A DNA stretch of 64,000 nucleotides from Gracilariopsis chorda (taxonomy: Eukaryota > Rhodophyta > Florideophyceae > Gracilariales > Gracilariaceae), in the NCBI GenBank assembly GCA_003194525.1, contig NBIV01000030.1:1-64000 (forward strand). Direction: 5' to 3'. The notes under the pieces were generated by a model. That model was not told the origin of the DNA. It saw only the letters and a list, made by a program, of their open reading frames with translations, and made no database searches. Within the stretch, counting starts at the first letter, position 1. Each line of letters begins with the position of its first letter. The position numbers and the translations under genes were made by a program. Of the stretch, positions 33,251-42,604 are shown piece after piece.

Positions 33251-35071
33251 TTAGTGGTTATTTCCCTGGAGTTGGGCTATCAGAGCATCCCACATCGCGG
33301 TGACATCGCCACTGGCCTCGTTACCTCCCAGCCCCACTTGGCGGAGGAACTGAGAGATCACGGCAGCCTGACCCGCAGGAGCCACGTTCGCCTCACCTGG
33401 CGTAGAGGACCCACCAGTGGGAAGACTGACCGACGGATTGGACGGCTGACTCGCAGGGGCGACTCCGGGAGCATCCATACCCTATGGTTCTCCCTCTGCC
33501 CCGGCGTGACCGGCACCTTCGTCGGACTCGTTGTCGAACATCGGATCCTCACCGTCGTAGACGTTGTAGTACTCATCGGCGTCAACAAACCCGGTCGGAT
33601 GCCCCTCGGGGATATATCTCGGTGCAAACCGGAGCTCGTTCGCTTCCTCCGCGGAGATCTCATGCCCCTCCCAAGGGTTGAAGTAGATGAAGTCACCCGC
33701 GAGCGGAGTTCGACGCCCTGGCGACAGGTCCTGTATCCTGCTACCGGCAGTACGCCCACTCTGCTCTAGAGGAACTGAAGCCCAGTCAACCTGGTCGATG
33801 AAATCGAGGAGCCCTACTACTTCGTCAGCGTTTGCCTCACCACCTAGTAGGAATCGTAAGTCCAGAGCTCGGATGGCGGCACGGACCCGCAACGGGATGA
33901 ACCACAGTCTGTACTGGTCATAAACCTCCCAGAGGATGAAAGCCGCTGTGCGGACCGCCCATTCGGTGACCACCACGGACCAGAGCCCGGACTGAGGATC
34001 CTCGATGAGGTATGAGCCGTAATACGTGATCACGGGAGGCAACTCTATGTAGCAACCTCGGCACGCTTCGAGATGCGACCACCACGGTGGAATCGGAACG
34101 TACCGACCCCGTCGGTTGACCACGCGGATGCGTTCGACTTCTACGTTCTGATACGGAATCAAATACCCGAATCGGGACCGTGCTTGCCGCTCAAAGCGTA
34201 TAATCGACAAGAAGTTGGCCCTCGCTAAGCGACGCATATAGCGGAATTCAGCCCAAATGATCGGTCGTGTCCAGCACACCGCGTCTTGGCGCGCCGCGGG
34301 AATGCTTCTCCACAAGAGTGGTTCCAAACCCGCGAGGCGGTCGAGGTATCCCATTTCACCTTGGGTGCGATACAATCCGATGTCGGAGCCCATACCATCG
34401 GGGATGGGATACTCAAAGGGAGCCCGGCGAAGCCGTTGATGAGCGTGTAAGACCAACGCCGCGTGCGCGGAAGCTGCTGATTCCCGACCCCGTCGGATTA
34501 CCGTGTGCACGGGTATCGCTACGCGATTGCGCCAATCCCACGAAGTGGTCACGATTGCCTGAACGTCACCCGGGAGCATTCCGTTTCCATCGGTATACAT
34601 CGCCAGAAGCGCATCATTGAACACCGCAGTCGGGTGGAACCACGGCGCCAGCCGGAGAGTCATCGCATGTTGCGAAGGCTGCAGCCCGACCAGCATGTCG
34701 TACGACGGCCACGCTGCCATTACATACCCTCCCGTGGGAGCCGCAATCGCATTTGCGCCTGTTTGTTGCGACGGAGTCGAGAGACCGCTCTGCGGTAGAG
34801 GCACGGAATGAAATCCGGAGAAGTACTGTAACGGTGTGTTGCTGCCGGCGTTGCTGTTGTTGTCGCCGTTGTTGTTGTTGTTCATCGTAGATGAAGGAAG
34901 CCGAGTAATCGGAGAAGAAGGCCGCGAAAGCGTATGTGTTGTTGGAAGAACCTCGGAAGAGTTGGTCGCAGATTCGCTGTTCGCAGCTAGGTGCTCGTTA
35001 CCCAGAGTGGGATGGAGAACCGGCGAACCGGACTTACATTTAAGGACCTTGCCCGGTGCTTCCGTCGCCAT
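33251..35071 (-). CDS. conserved antisense gene of element 2 (function unknown)
   Basis: An ATG at 35071, only 36 bp from the 3' LTR, opens 529 codons; a TAG at 33482-33484 is followed in phase by 75 more codons to 33251. The gene is on the strand opposite to gag-pol. No known domain was recognised. Layout: Ser/Thr/Asn-rich N terminus with a homopolymeric Asn run (MNNNNNGDNN); a globular, Trp- and Arg-rich middle (LRLAPWFHPTAVFND, PIIWAEFRYM, RFGYLIPYQNVEVERI, SGLWSVVVTEWAVRTAAF, YDQYRLWF); an acidic segment (DADEYYNVYDGEDP, DNESDEG); and a helical C terminus (AVISQFLRQVGL, then AMWDALIAQLQ). All of these are matched in element 1. The 3' LTR read in antisense is the obvious place for a promoter. 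Confidence 0.8.
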
Positions 35072-35092
35072 CGTGGATGTCGTATTCGCACC

Positions 35093-35106
35093 TCAGGAGG
35101 GGGATA
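35093..35106 (+). promoter_or_regulatory. polypurine tract of element 2
   Basis: CAGGAGGGGGATA lies directly before the TG of the 3' LTR. Same position and same ATA end as in element 1. Confidence 0.75.
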
Positions 35107-36008
35107 TGAAGTGCAATCCTCAAGGAGGAAGACTCAGCGATGCCCTGTGGACTTGGTGTTTTTGCCGCTTTCGCGTGTTTATGATTACTACCGCTATTAG
35201 CGGGTGTCTCAGCCCTCAGCGGATCCGCGCTGTGCGCCAGGTGCACACCTGTGCATGCGCCGTGTGCCGCCCAAGGCGTGAGTGGACCACGTGTGACACG
35301 GATAGTCAAGAGGAGGTTGGCACCACGGTGTGGACATTTAGTTAACTTATATTTATTATTTATTATTTATGTACGCTACAGTAGGGAGATTACTACACTA
35401 TATAGTGGCTCGGCGACCTCGCCCTGACACTGAGTAAACTTCCCCAACCAGGGTTCTTGGCTCTAAGTCTTTTCCGATTTCGCGAGTCTTCTACACTCCT
35501 CGGAGGTAAAGCCGCGTTACTAACGGTAGACCTATCCACCCTGCGTCACTAGGAGTATCACCGCCTTGGGCACTTGTCACTTAATTCACCACCGCCGTGT
35601 TCTCGCCCCTGTATAGGGTTCCTTTGTACCTTTTGTCGTGATCCCGTTGGCCCACACTCCCGTCCCCCCCAATCGGGCATCCCCCGTATTTCCCTTACCC
35701 CACTCTCGTGGTTTCTACCCCTTTGTGTGGTTGCTCGTCACCGCTGACGCGTTTCTCTCGTGCCAGTATCCCGTGACGTCTTCCCCCACTTACGTGGACT
35801 CGTACTCCTTGGAAGGGCTGTTTTCCCATTCGTGGTGATCCTAATTTTACCGTTTCAACTCTCCTCGCTTGGCGTGAGGGTGAGCCTCGGCTTTACAACC
35901 CGACTTCGTCGTGCTCATCCGGAGAGGCTCCGTTCGCTGTGTTACCCTCTAGAGGGGAAGATTCCGAACGTCTTCGTGTGTTCTCCCGCTTGCAGGTATT
36001 GCACTACA
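35107..36008 (+). repeat. 3' LTR of element 2 (902 bp)
   Basis: Same length as the 5' LTR and about 99% identical by eye. Differences cluster near the end (CTCTAGAGG against CTCGTGAGA, and two single changes up to 35996). Ends TTGCACTACA. Confidence 0.95.
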
Positions 36009-37220
36009 GCTGGGTTATGGCCCACGCGAGGTTCGAGTGCAGAGCGCCAGGGTTTCGAAATAAGGAGATTTCCCTGGAGGCGGATGTACATAGGCGTTCC
36101 GTCAAAATCCGCGGGCACTTCTTTGTAGTTGAATTGAGAGGTTGAGATGCTTCCTGGTTACACAGAAAGCGATTTTGATTGAACCTACTTCCTTCCGTGC
36201 GTGTATTAAGGTTCAATCGCGACCAAAAAAATAAATACTCTACCTCCTTGGAGCGCGCAGAACGGAGGTAGAGGGGACCCAGAGAGGTGTGCTCTGTGCT
36301 CTTGCAGTTTGTGAGGTGTTGCAGAGTTGCGTGCTTTGTCTTGTCTCTGTCCTGTGAAGTCACGTTCAGGAAACCTCCCTGCTAGTTAAAACTCCATCCA
36401 AAACATTTTTTTTTTATTCTTTTTGGGCAGGGGCGCATCTTAACCGAACACCTTTGATTAGGTTAACGTTTTCATGTAGTCACTGCCAGGGCCGCAACGA
36501 AAACTCGAGAGCTTCTGTTGATTGCGGTTTGCAACAGTTTGCCGTCAGTTCGGAACGAGGATCTCAGAAAAAAGAATCCGGTTCTGAAAATTCGGAACAA
36601 GAGTTCGTATACTAGGAACAAAATTTGTTACGGTATTCTAAAGCGTATTCAACCTCCGTATTTGAATTCATCCTTTACGTTACCTAGCTGGCACAGGAAG
36701 GAATACTGGCACGAAACACCAACAGTATTCACTCTTTTTGAGCGTGAACGTCACGCTTGTTTAGACACGCCTCAACTTGTGCGTGCTTGCGTAAGCTCCC
36801 CGACAACGGAATTCTGTATCAATTTTAGTTTACACGTGGGCATGCAAACTTGCCGGAATTCTGTGAGTGGCTCGCAGAATTCCGCGCAGGCGTAAGCTCT
36901 CTATTGGCGCTTCTGCTTGGACGAAGCACAAGCGAATGTGCCAAGCAGGGCTGTGAGTGTTGAATTGTTCTTACTGGGCCTTCACTCACTTGCATTTTAG
37001 CGTTGTGCACGCGTTTGCGCGAAAAGCTTCCCAGGCACACAGCCAGTGCACGTGTGCAACGCGTACACAGAGCACGCCCAACCAGGCCTCTTTTGCAGCG
37101 CACAAAATGAATGGACATGCATGGCGGCTAAGCAGCGGCGATGCAGCCGCCCTTCTCTACGCTTCGCAGCGTCACCCGTCCACAGTTGCGCGTCCCCGTT
37201 ACGCCAACCGCCTGCGCATC
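36009..37220. other. intergenic, no gene seen
   Basis: Starts with the right target-duplication copy GCTGG. Short frames only. The last 250 bp are the upstream region of the PGRL1-like gene and are unremarkable. A second in-frame ATG at 37107 would lengthen that gene by 38 codons. Confidence 0.5.
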
Positions 37221-38332
37221 ATGTTCGTCACCTTCATCCCATCCGCCATAAGCAGCTTCTCAAAAGCAACCCCCTTCTCAACAACCACAACAAATCTCCG
37301 ACCCGCCCGCCGTCAGCGCCCACCAAACCGACAGTCCGTCCCGAGAGCATCCGCCAATAATCACCGCCATGAAGAGCCCTCCGAGCTGTGGAACGCAGCC
37401 GTCGAAGCGCTGTTTGTGGAGTTGTTGCGCACTTACTACGAGCGCATGCCCATGCTGACCGACTCCGAGTTCCAAACCCTCCGCGACGAAGTGCAGTACT
37501 TGGGCAAGAACCAGCTCAGACTGCACGATATGGAGAAGATTTGGGTGCAGGCTACGAGCGCCAGGGACTTTGACAGGCGCGTCAGAGAGGAGTTTCAAGT
37601 GTCTGAAGAGCAGTTACGCAGTTTGAAACAGAATCTTTTGAACACGGATGGCGGCGGTGCTCACGGTGGGGCGGCGGACGATAAGTCGGCCAACGGCGTT
37701 AACCTGCTTGGCGCTTCTTCCTCTGACACCCGTGAGTGTGACGCAGAGCGGATTGACGCGGACGCCCACGTGGAGGAACGTTTGAAATGGTGCGTAGATA
37801 ACCCACAGTACACAGCTCAAGAGCTGTCCTACAAAACGGAAGCAGAGCACAACAAGCATGCTAACAACGTCTCCCACCCCCTACACGCAGGTTAATCTTC
37901 ACCGATGCCAACGAAGAGCGTTTGAAAATCCTACTGCTCTATCTACCAGCCGTGCTGATGTCGTTCGTGACAGCCTCCGTTCTAACGATTTTGTTCGCCC
38001 TTCTAGACGGAGAAATGACCATCACGGTATCCACAGCCGGCCGGTTTCGACTGGGCATATTGTCCTACTTGGTCGTCATGTTGACCATATACATCTCCAA
38101 TCAGGTGACGCCGTTCATGTTGGATTACCTTGATTTGGGACAACCCACGCTGCTCAGAGGCGAATGTCCGAGCTGTAAGGCGCCTGTTTCTTGCCTTTTC
38201 ACTGGCGCGGTGCGCGTTAGAGATGAACGCGTGTGCGGCGTTTGTGGCTGTACTGTCGGCTTTAATCGACGCTGGTCCAAGCTTTATCTCGTCTCGCAAC
38301 CGGCCACCCAGGACTTTCAACAGCCGGACTGA
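37221..38332 (+). CDS. PGRL1-like plastid membrane protein (one intron)
   Basis: Exons 37221-37789 and 37891-38332 encode 336 residues. The 101-bp intron has GTGCGT at its 5' end, TGCTAAC as a branch-site candidate (37859-37865) and CAG at 37890; joining restores the frame (...ERLKW-LIFTDANEERLK). The start MFVTFIPSAISSFSK looks like a plastid transit peptide; the in-frame ATG at 37107 opens a less convincing one. The middle has two helical repeats (LWNAAVEALFVELL, LTDSEFQTLRDEV) like the EEF..L-x-x-EL repeats of PGRL1. Two membrane spans follow (about 203-228 and 244-262), then CPSC (282-285) and CGVCGC (305-310), a Cys-rich end as in PGRL1. In plants PGRL1 acts with PGR5 in cyclic electron flow around photosystem I in thylakoids. 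It could be a relative with another job. Confidence 0.68.
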
Positions 38333-39273
38333 GGGGTGCGTACTGCAGGCATGAACGGACGTCGATACGGGAAGGGGGTGGGGGGGAATGACTGCATCTT
38401 CCACCGGTGGAGTCGGTGGCCACCTGGGTGGGCGCGCCGCGACCGCATTTGAGCTTTTCTGCGAACAGAGCACGCCGTTGGCGATGCGGAATGAATGCAT
38501 CGGCGTGTCACCCAATCGTCGTGTCGCGCAAGCCTTCCGCGACCGCACATCCGCGCACTCGCTGCGATTGCTCTCCCGACGTGAGGCCGCCGCCCCAAAG
38601 CGGTGAGCGGCTTGCAAAATCGCAACGAGGCCGGCGAGGTTGACGCGGCCCTCCGGCAGGGGCGGGGCTGACCGGGGAGATCATGTGTCAAGCGCCCTCC
38701 TGGTGCCTTCGACCTGCGCTTGTCGTCGTGCCGACACCTTGTTGCCAGACTTCCACGCTGCTGAAGCGCGTTGCGACGACTGCCAAGTCGATGCCGAGAT
38801 ACGGCCGTACGCCTTCTCTGCGAGCTCTCTCGCGGAGCTCTGCGCGTTGCAAGTCACAGCTACATGTTCTCCGTCAACGCAATACAGATAGCAGGGTAAC
38901 CCTTTAGCAACGGAGGAAAGCTTGCCCACGCACGTATAAAGGCGCAGTAGCTCGACTAGAGAGCGTTGACCCCAAACATGGTTTTACGCTTCAGTACGGT
39001 AAACCGCCACAGCCCCCAGGTAGGATGGTCAAAGGGTTGGCAGTGTATCCCTTACCACACGCGCAAAAAGGCGCCTCTGTAGTCTTGACATGTACGTGTG
39101 TGAGCTTCATCACAAAGCACACACTACCGATGAGAAGAAACGACTTTTAAGACAGAAGGGGGCGGGCGCAACAAACCAGCACCGCAACCAGCACCACCCA
39201 TTAGTACAAAGACAGAAAGATACACTACGACGACACACAGTTACGACAAACGTACAAGCGCAGCACAAGCTTT
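38333..39273. other. intergenic between convergent genes
   Basis: GC-rich first half with open frames on both strands that have no recognisable product, then about 300 bp without frames. The 3' ends of the PGRL1-like and DXS genes face each other here. Confidence 0.5.
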
Positions 39274-41481
39274 TTAGTTACCAGCGCTCTTCCGATCCAA
39301 CGAAGTAGAGGAAACGGAAATCAGTTCCGAAGCACGTCCAAGCAATCTCATAGCCGTAGCCTGCACATGCGCAGCAGTCAAGCCAGCCTCCTCATACTGT
39401 TCACTCTGACTGCCGTGGTCAATAAAGCGGTCCGGCAGCACCATAGGACGCACCTTGAGACGGCCATCATCCAAGAGTCCATCCAGCGCCAAAAAGTGCA
39501 ACACATGGTCTCCAAACCCGCCAATAGAGCCCTCTTCAATGGTGATAAGCACGTCATGGTCAAGCGCCAGCTGGCGGATCAAGGCGCGGTCAAGCGGTTT
39601 CATATAACGCGCGTCCGCCACGGTGACGGAGACGTCAAAGTGTTCAAGCATGTCTGCCGCCTTCACGGCCTCCAAAAGGCGGGTTCCCAAGCTGAGAATG
39701 GCAACGGTTCCAGTGCCCTTTCCACCGGACGCGCGCCTGATGACACGCCCCTCTCCAATGGGTAAGGCTCGTCCCTTGGCAGGCATTTGAGCGTAGTTGC
39801 CGCCAAGTTTAGCGTTGATGACATCCAAGCCCACACCCACGCCGCGCGGATACCTCACCACGCTGGGCGCATCATCAATGGCGAGAGCGGTGGCCACCAT
39901 ATGCTGCAGTTCAAGCTCGTCACTCGGCGCCATGATGGTGATATTCGGCACGCATCCAATATAAGCCAAGTCAAAGGTTCCGTGATGCGTGGGCCCATCA
40001 TTTCCAACCAGCCCAGCACGATCGAGAATGAATCGAACCGGCAATTTCTGCAGGGCGACATCGTGAACCAGTTGGTCATAACCCCGCTGCAAGAAGGTGG
40101 AATAGATACAACAAAACGGTTTGAAACCCTCACACGCCATGCCCGCGGCCATGGTAACGGCATGTTGCTCAGCAATACCAACGTCATGACATCGAGTAGG
40201 ATGGCGTTCTCCAAAGAGGTTAAGTCCCGTGCCACCCGGCATGGCAGCGGTGATGGCGACGATCTTGAGGTCCTTGTCCGCGTGGGCGACGAGAGCATTC
40301 GCAAAGACAGAGGTGTACGAGGGGGTCTTGGACACGGACTTGTGCTGTCGACCGGTGTGAAGATCGAACCTGGCGACGCCATGATACTTGTCCAAAGCGG
40401 CTTCTGCGGGCGGGTAGCCCTTTCCCTTATCGGTCTTGACGTGAATGAGGACGGGCTTGTTTCCAGGCATGTCGCGAACATTCTCCAAGACGGAGACGAG
40501 CACATCCAGTTTGTGGCCGTCGACGGGGCCGACGTAGTAGAAGCCGAGCTGCTCGAAGAGGGTGCCGCCCTGCGACAAAAAGGCTCTGCCGATTTCATCA
40601 ACCTGGGCGGCCACGTCCTGCAGCCCCTCCGGGAAGAGGCGCGACAAGTTCTTGGCGGCTCCGCGGAGGTCCTGAAACGGGCGCGACGACAGTAAGCGAC
40701 TGGTGTAGTCACTGAGGGCGCCGGATGGGCGGACGCCTGCGACGGACTTTGTTCCGGTGGGCAGCGACACCTGGGCGTTATCATTGAGAATGACGATGAA
40801 GCGATTCTTCAAATAGCCGGCGTTGTTCATGGCTTCATAGGCCTGACCGCCGGTGATGGCGCCGTCGCCAATGACGGCGATGGAGAGTCCTGGAATAGCG
40901 GCGGCGTCTCTGGCGACCTGCATTCCCAAGCCGGCGCTAATGCTGGTGGAGGAGTGACCGGCGCCGAAGGGGTCGTAGTGGCTCTCAGCGCGCTTGGTGA
41001 AGCCGGACAAGCCGCCGTTCTTGCGCAGGGTGTGCATGCGGTGGCGACGTCCGGTGAGGATTTTGTGCGGGTAGGCCTGGTGGGACACGTCCCAGATGAG
41101 GCGATCGTGCGGGGTGTTGAAGACGTAGTGCAGCGCTATGGTGAGCTCGATGACGCCTAGGGAGGCGCCCAGATGGCCGCCGGTGGCGGAGACGACGCGG
41201 AGCACGTCCCATCGCAACTCGGTGGCGAGCGCCTTGAGGTCTGCGGGACGGAGGCGGCGCAGATCGGCGGGCGAAGTTATGGCGTCGAGCAGGGGGGTTG
41301 CGCGGGGGGGGCGGTAGCGGGAGGGGGGGTGCGGCGCGTCGTCGAGGGAGGCGCGCGTGGGGGTGGGGGTAGGGGTGGGGGTAGGGGTGGGGGGGGGGGA
41401 CGGACGCGCGGAGCGGGACGGGGTGAAGGCGGAGGAGGGGAGGAGGGGGATGGGGGTGAGGAATGCGGGGAGTGTCGTCAT
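39274..41481 (-). CDS. DXS: 1-deoxy-D-xylulose-5-phosphate synthase, plastid
   Basis: 735 codons without intron. The enzyme condenses pyruvate and glyceraldehyde 3-phosphate to DXP, the first step of the plastid MEP isoprenoid pathway, with thiamine diphosphate. Residues 1 to about 60 are Ser/Thr/Pro-rich with TPTPTPTPT and fit a transit peptide. GGHLGASLG (101-109), SHQAYPHK and [10 protein letters not shown] are family motifs; GDGAITGG (205-212) to NDN (233-235) is the thiamine-diphosphate/Mg site; [13 protein letters not shown] carries the Glu that activates the cofactor; [15 protein letters not shown] and the C-terminal transketolase domain are complete. NDNAQVSL has Ala where most DXS have Lys. 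The ATG at 41481 is the first in frame before the transit peptide. It is convergent with the PGRL1-like gene. Confidence 0.97.
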   Translation of the reverse strand: MTTLPAFLTPIPLLPSSAFTPSRSARPSPPPTPTPTPTPTPTRASLDDAPHPPSRYRPPRATPLLDAITSPADLRRLRPADLKALATELRWDVLRVVSATGGHLGASLGVIELTIALHYVFNTPHDRLIWDVSHQAYPHKILTGRRHRMHTLRKNGGLSGFTKRAESHYDPFGAGHSSTSISAGLGMQVARDAAAIPGLSIAVIGDGAITGGQAYEAMNNAGYLKNRFIVILNDNAQVSLPTGTKSVAGVRPSGALSDYTSRLLSSRPFQDLRGAAKNLSRLFPEGLQDVAAQVDEIGRAFLSQGGTLFEQLGFYYVGPVDGHKLDVLVSVLENVRDMPGNKPVLIHVKTDKGKGYPPAEAALDKYHGVARFDLHTGRQHKSVSKTPSYTSVFANALVAHADKDLKIVAITAAMPGGTGLNLFGERHPTRCHDVGIAEQHAVTMAAGMACEGFKPFCCIYSTFLQRGYDQLVHDVALQKLPVRFILDRAGLVGNDGPTHHGTFDLAYIGCVPNITIMAPSDELELQHMVATALAIDDAPSVVRYPRGVGVGLDVINAKLGGNYAQMPAKGRALPIGEGRVIRRASGGKGTGTVAILSLGTRLLEAVKAADMLEHFDVSVTVADARYMKPLDRALIRQLALDHDVLITIEEGSIGGFGDHVLHFLALDGLLDDGRLKVRPMVLPDRFIDHGSQSEQYEEAGLTAAHVQATAMRLLGRASELISVSSTSLDRKSAGN

Positions 41482-41702
41482 GGCGAAGGGGGTGGGGGGG
41501 GGGCGGGAGATGGGGACGGAGAGTGAAGAATGGGGCAGGAGGGGCGGCTAAGACAGGTGGGGAGGGAGGGGGGGGTGTTGGGGAAGGCGGCGGATGGAGC
41601 GCGGCAGGTGCGCGTGAGATCGCCAACGGAAGCGCGCAAAGGGGCGGAGGGGAGGGGAGGGAAGGCGGCAGCAGCGAGCAACGGCGCCACGTGGTCGGTG
41701 GT
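41482..41702. other. upstream region of DXS
   Basis: G-rich on the plus strand (long GGGG runs at 41489-41505 and 41560-41575). It should hold the DXS promoter; no TATA box is evident. Plus-strand Gly/Arg-rich frames here are composition artefacts. Confidence 0.4.
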
Positions 41703-42017
41703 GGGGGCGGAAGAACAGCAGAGCGATGGAAAAGTGGATTGCAGTGACGATTTATTGAAGGGCGCGGCGCAGCTCAGAGCGGTACTTGACCACTTGGGGC
41801 GCGGCGCGGGGGCGGAAGAACAGCAGAGCGATGGAAAAGTGGATTGCAGTGACGATTTATTGAAGGGCGCGGCGCAGCTCAGAGCGGTACTTGACCACTT
41901 GGGGCGCGGCGCGGGGGCGGAAGAACAGCAGAGCGATGGAAAAGTGGATTGCAGTGACGATTTATTGAAGGGCGCGGCGCAGCTCAGAGCGGTACTTCAC
42001 CACTTGGGGCGCGGCGC
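41703..42017. repeat. three tandem copies of a 105-bp unit
   Basis: Units at 41703, 41808 and 41913 are almost identical; 105 bp is 35 codons, so frames are kept. Each unit holds TTTATT (41751, 41856, 41961), which on the minus strand is AATAAA, the polyadenylation signal that would serve the minus-strand gene ending at 41997. The third unit has C at 41998 where the other two have G. That change makes the TGA stop of the gene. Confidence 0.92.
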
Positions 42018-42464
42018 CACGCTGGGCTTGGGCGCGAGCGCGCGCTGCAGGTAGCGAATGCGCGCGCGCGTGGCCGCCATGTCGCTGCGCACGGCGGCCG
42101 CGGCCCTCGCGCGCATGCACAGGCGCCGCGCGCGCCGCACGTCGCGCTGCAGCGCGGCGCACAGTTGCGGCGCGTTGCGGGGGCGGGGGCGCTGCGCGCA
42201 GCGCGGCGCGCCCAGTCGCGCGCGCAGCGCCGACACCAGCCGCGACCGGCGCCGGATGCAGCCCGACTGCGACTGCGACTTGCTCAGCTCGGATTGCAGC
42301 TGCCGCAGCCGCTGCTTGGCCGCTTGCAGCGCGCCGTACTGCCAGCGCGAGGACGGCGACGACGCGCGGAGGAGAGGCGCGCCCGGCCCCAAGTCGCTGT
42401 GCGCTGTCGCCGCCGCGCTCACGCACAGCACGGCCAGGACCGCCACCACGGCGCTCGCTCGCAT
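41997..42464 (-). CDS. small secreted-type Arg/Ala-rich protein (unknown)
   Basis: The ATG at 42464 opens 155 codons beginning MRASAVVAVLAVLCVSAAATAHS, a good signal peptide cleaved after ATA or AHS. The mature part is strongly basic with heptad-like helices (QYGALQAAKQRLRQLQSELSK, then ATRARIRYLQRAL) and four Cys (SGCIRR, RCAQR, QLCAAL, RLCMRA) that could form two disulfides. GC-rich third positions like DXS. The stop lies in the third copy of the 105-bp repeat, and an AATAAA follows 31 nt after it. A longer start upstream (42533) lacks a signal peptide. No family recognised. Secreted or cell-wall location is inferred from the signal peptide only. Confidence 0.6.
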   Translation of the reverse strand: MRASAVVAVLAVLCVSAAATAHSDLGPGAPLLRASSPSSRWQYGALQAAKQRLRQLQSELSKSQSQSGCIRRRSRLVSALRARLGAPRCAQRPRPRNAPQLCAALQRDVRRARRLCMRARAAAAVRSDMAATRARIRYLQRALAPKPSVAPRPKW

Positions 42465-42604
42465 ATTCTGTGCACGGGATGACGGCGGTTCGGGTACACG
42501 GGTGCGGGTGCGAAGGCGAGGTGGCGAATGCAAAGATGGCGGCGTGAACGACTACCCCTCGCTCACAGAGGCCCGCAGTGTGATGCGCGCTTAAGTAGCG
42601 CGCC

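Larger units (their letters stand above)
24353..36008 (+). mobile_element. complete Gypsy LTR retrotransposon, element 2
   Basis: The element is 11,656 bp long with two 902-bp LTRs that differ at about eight positions by eye, five of them in the last 75 bp. It is flanked by GCTCG (24348-24352) and GCTGG (36009-36013), a 5-bp target duplication with one change. Order: LTR, primer-binding site, gag, pol, linker with chromodomain, antisense gene, polypurine tract, LTR. It is a diverged relative of element 1. Gag and pol carry two frameshifts and three stops in all, so it cannot encode its own full set of proteins as written. Confidence 0.95.

Noticed and set aside
39787..40784. Frames of about 300 codons overlapping DXS (antisense 39787-40695 and a second minus frame 39855-40784)
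   Set aside because: Shadows of a GC-rich gene. Neither has any recognisable motif.
41173..41747. Plus-strand Gly/Arg/Val-rich frames opposite DXS and its upstream region
   Set aside because: They are the complement of Pro/Thr codons and of G-rich DNA; DXS on the minus strand is certain.
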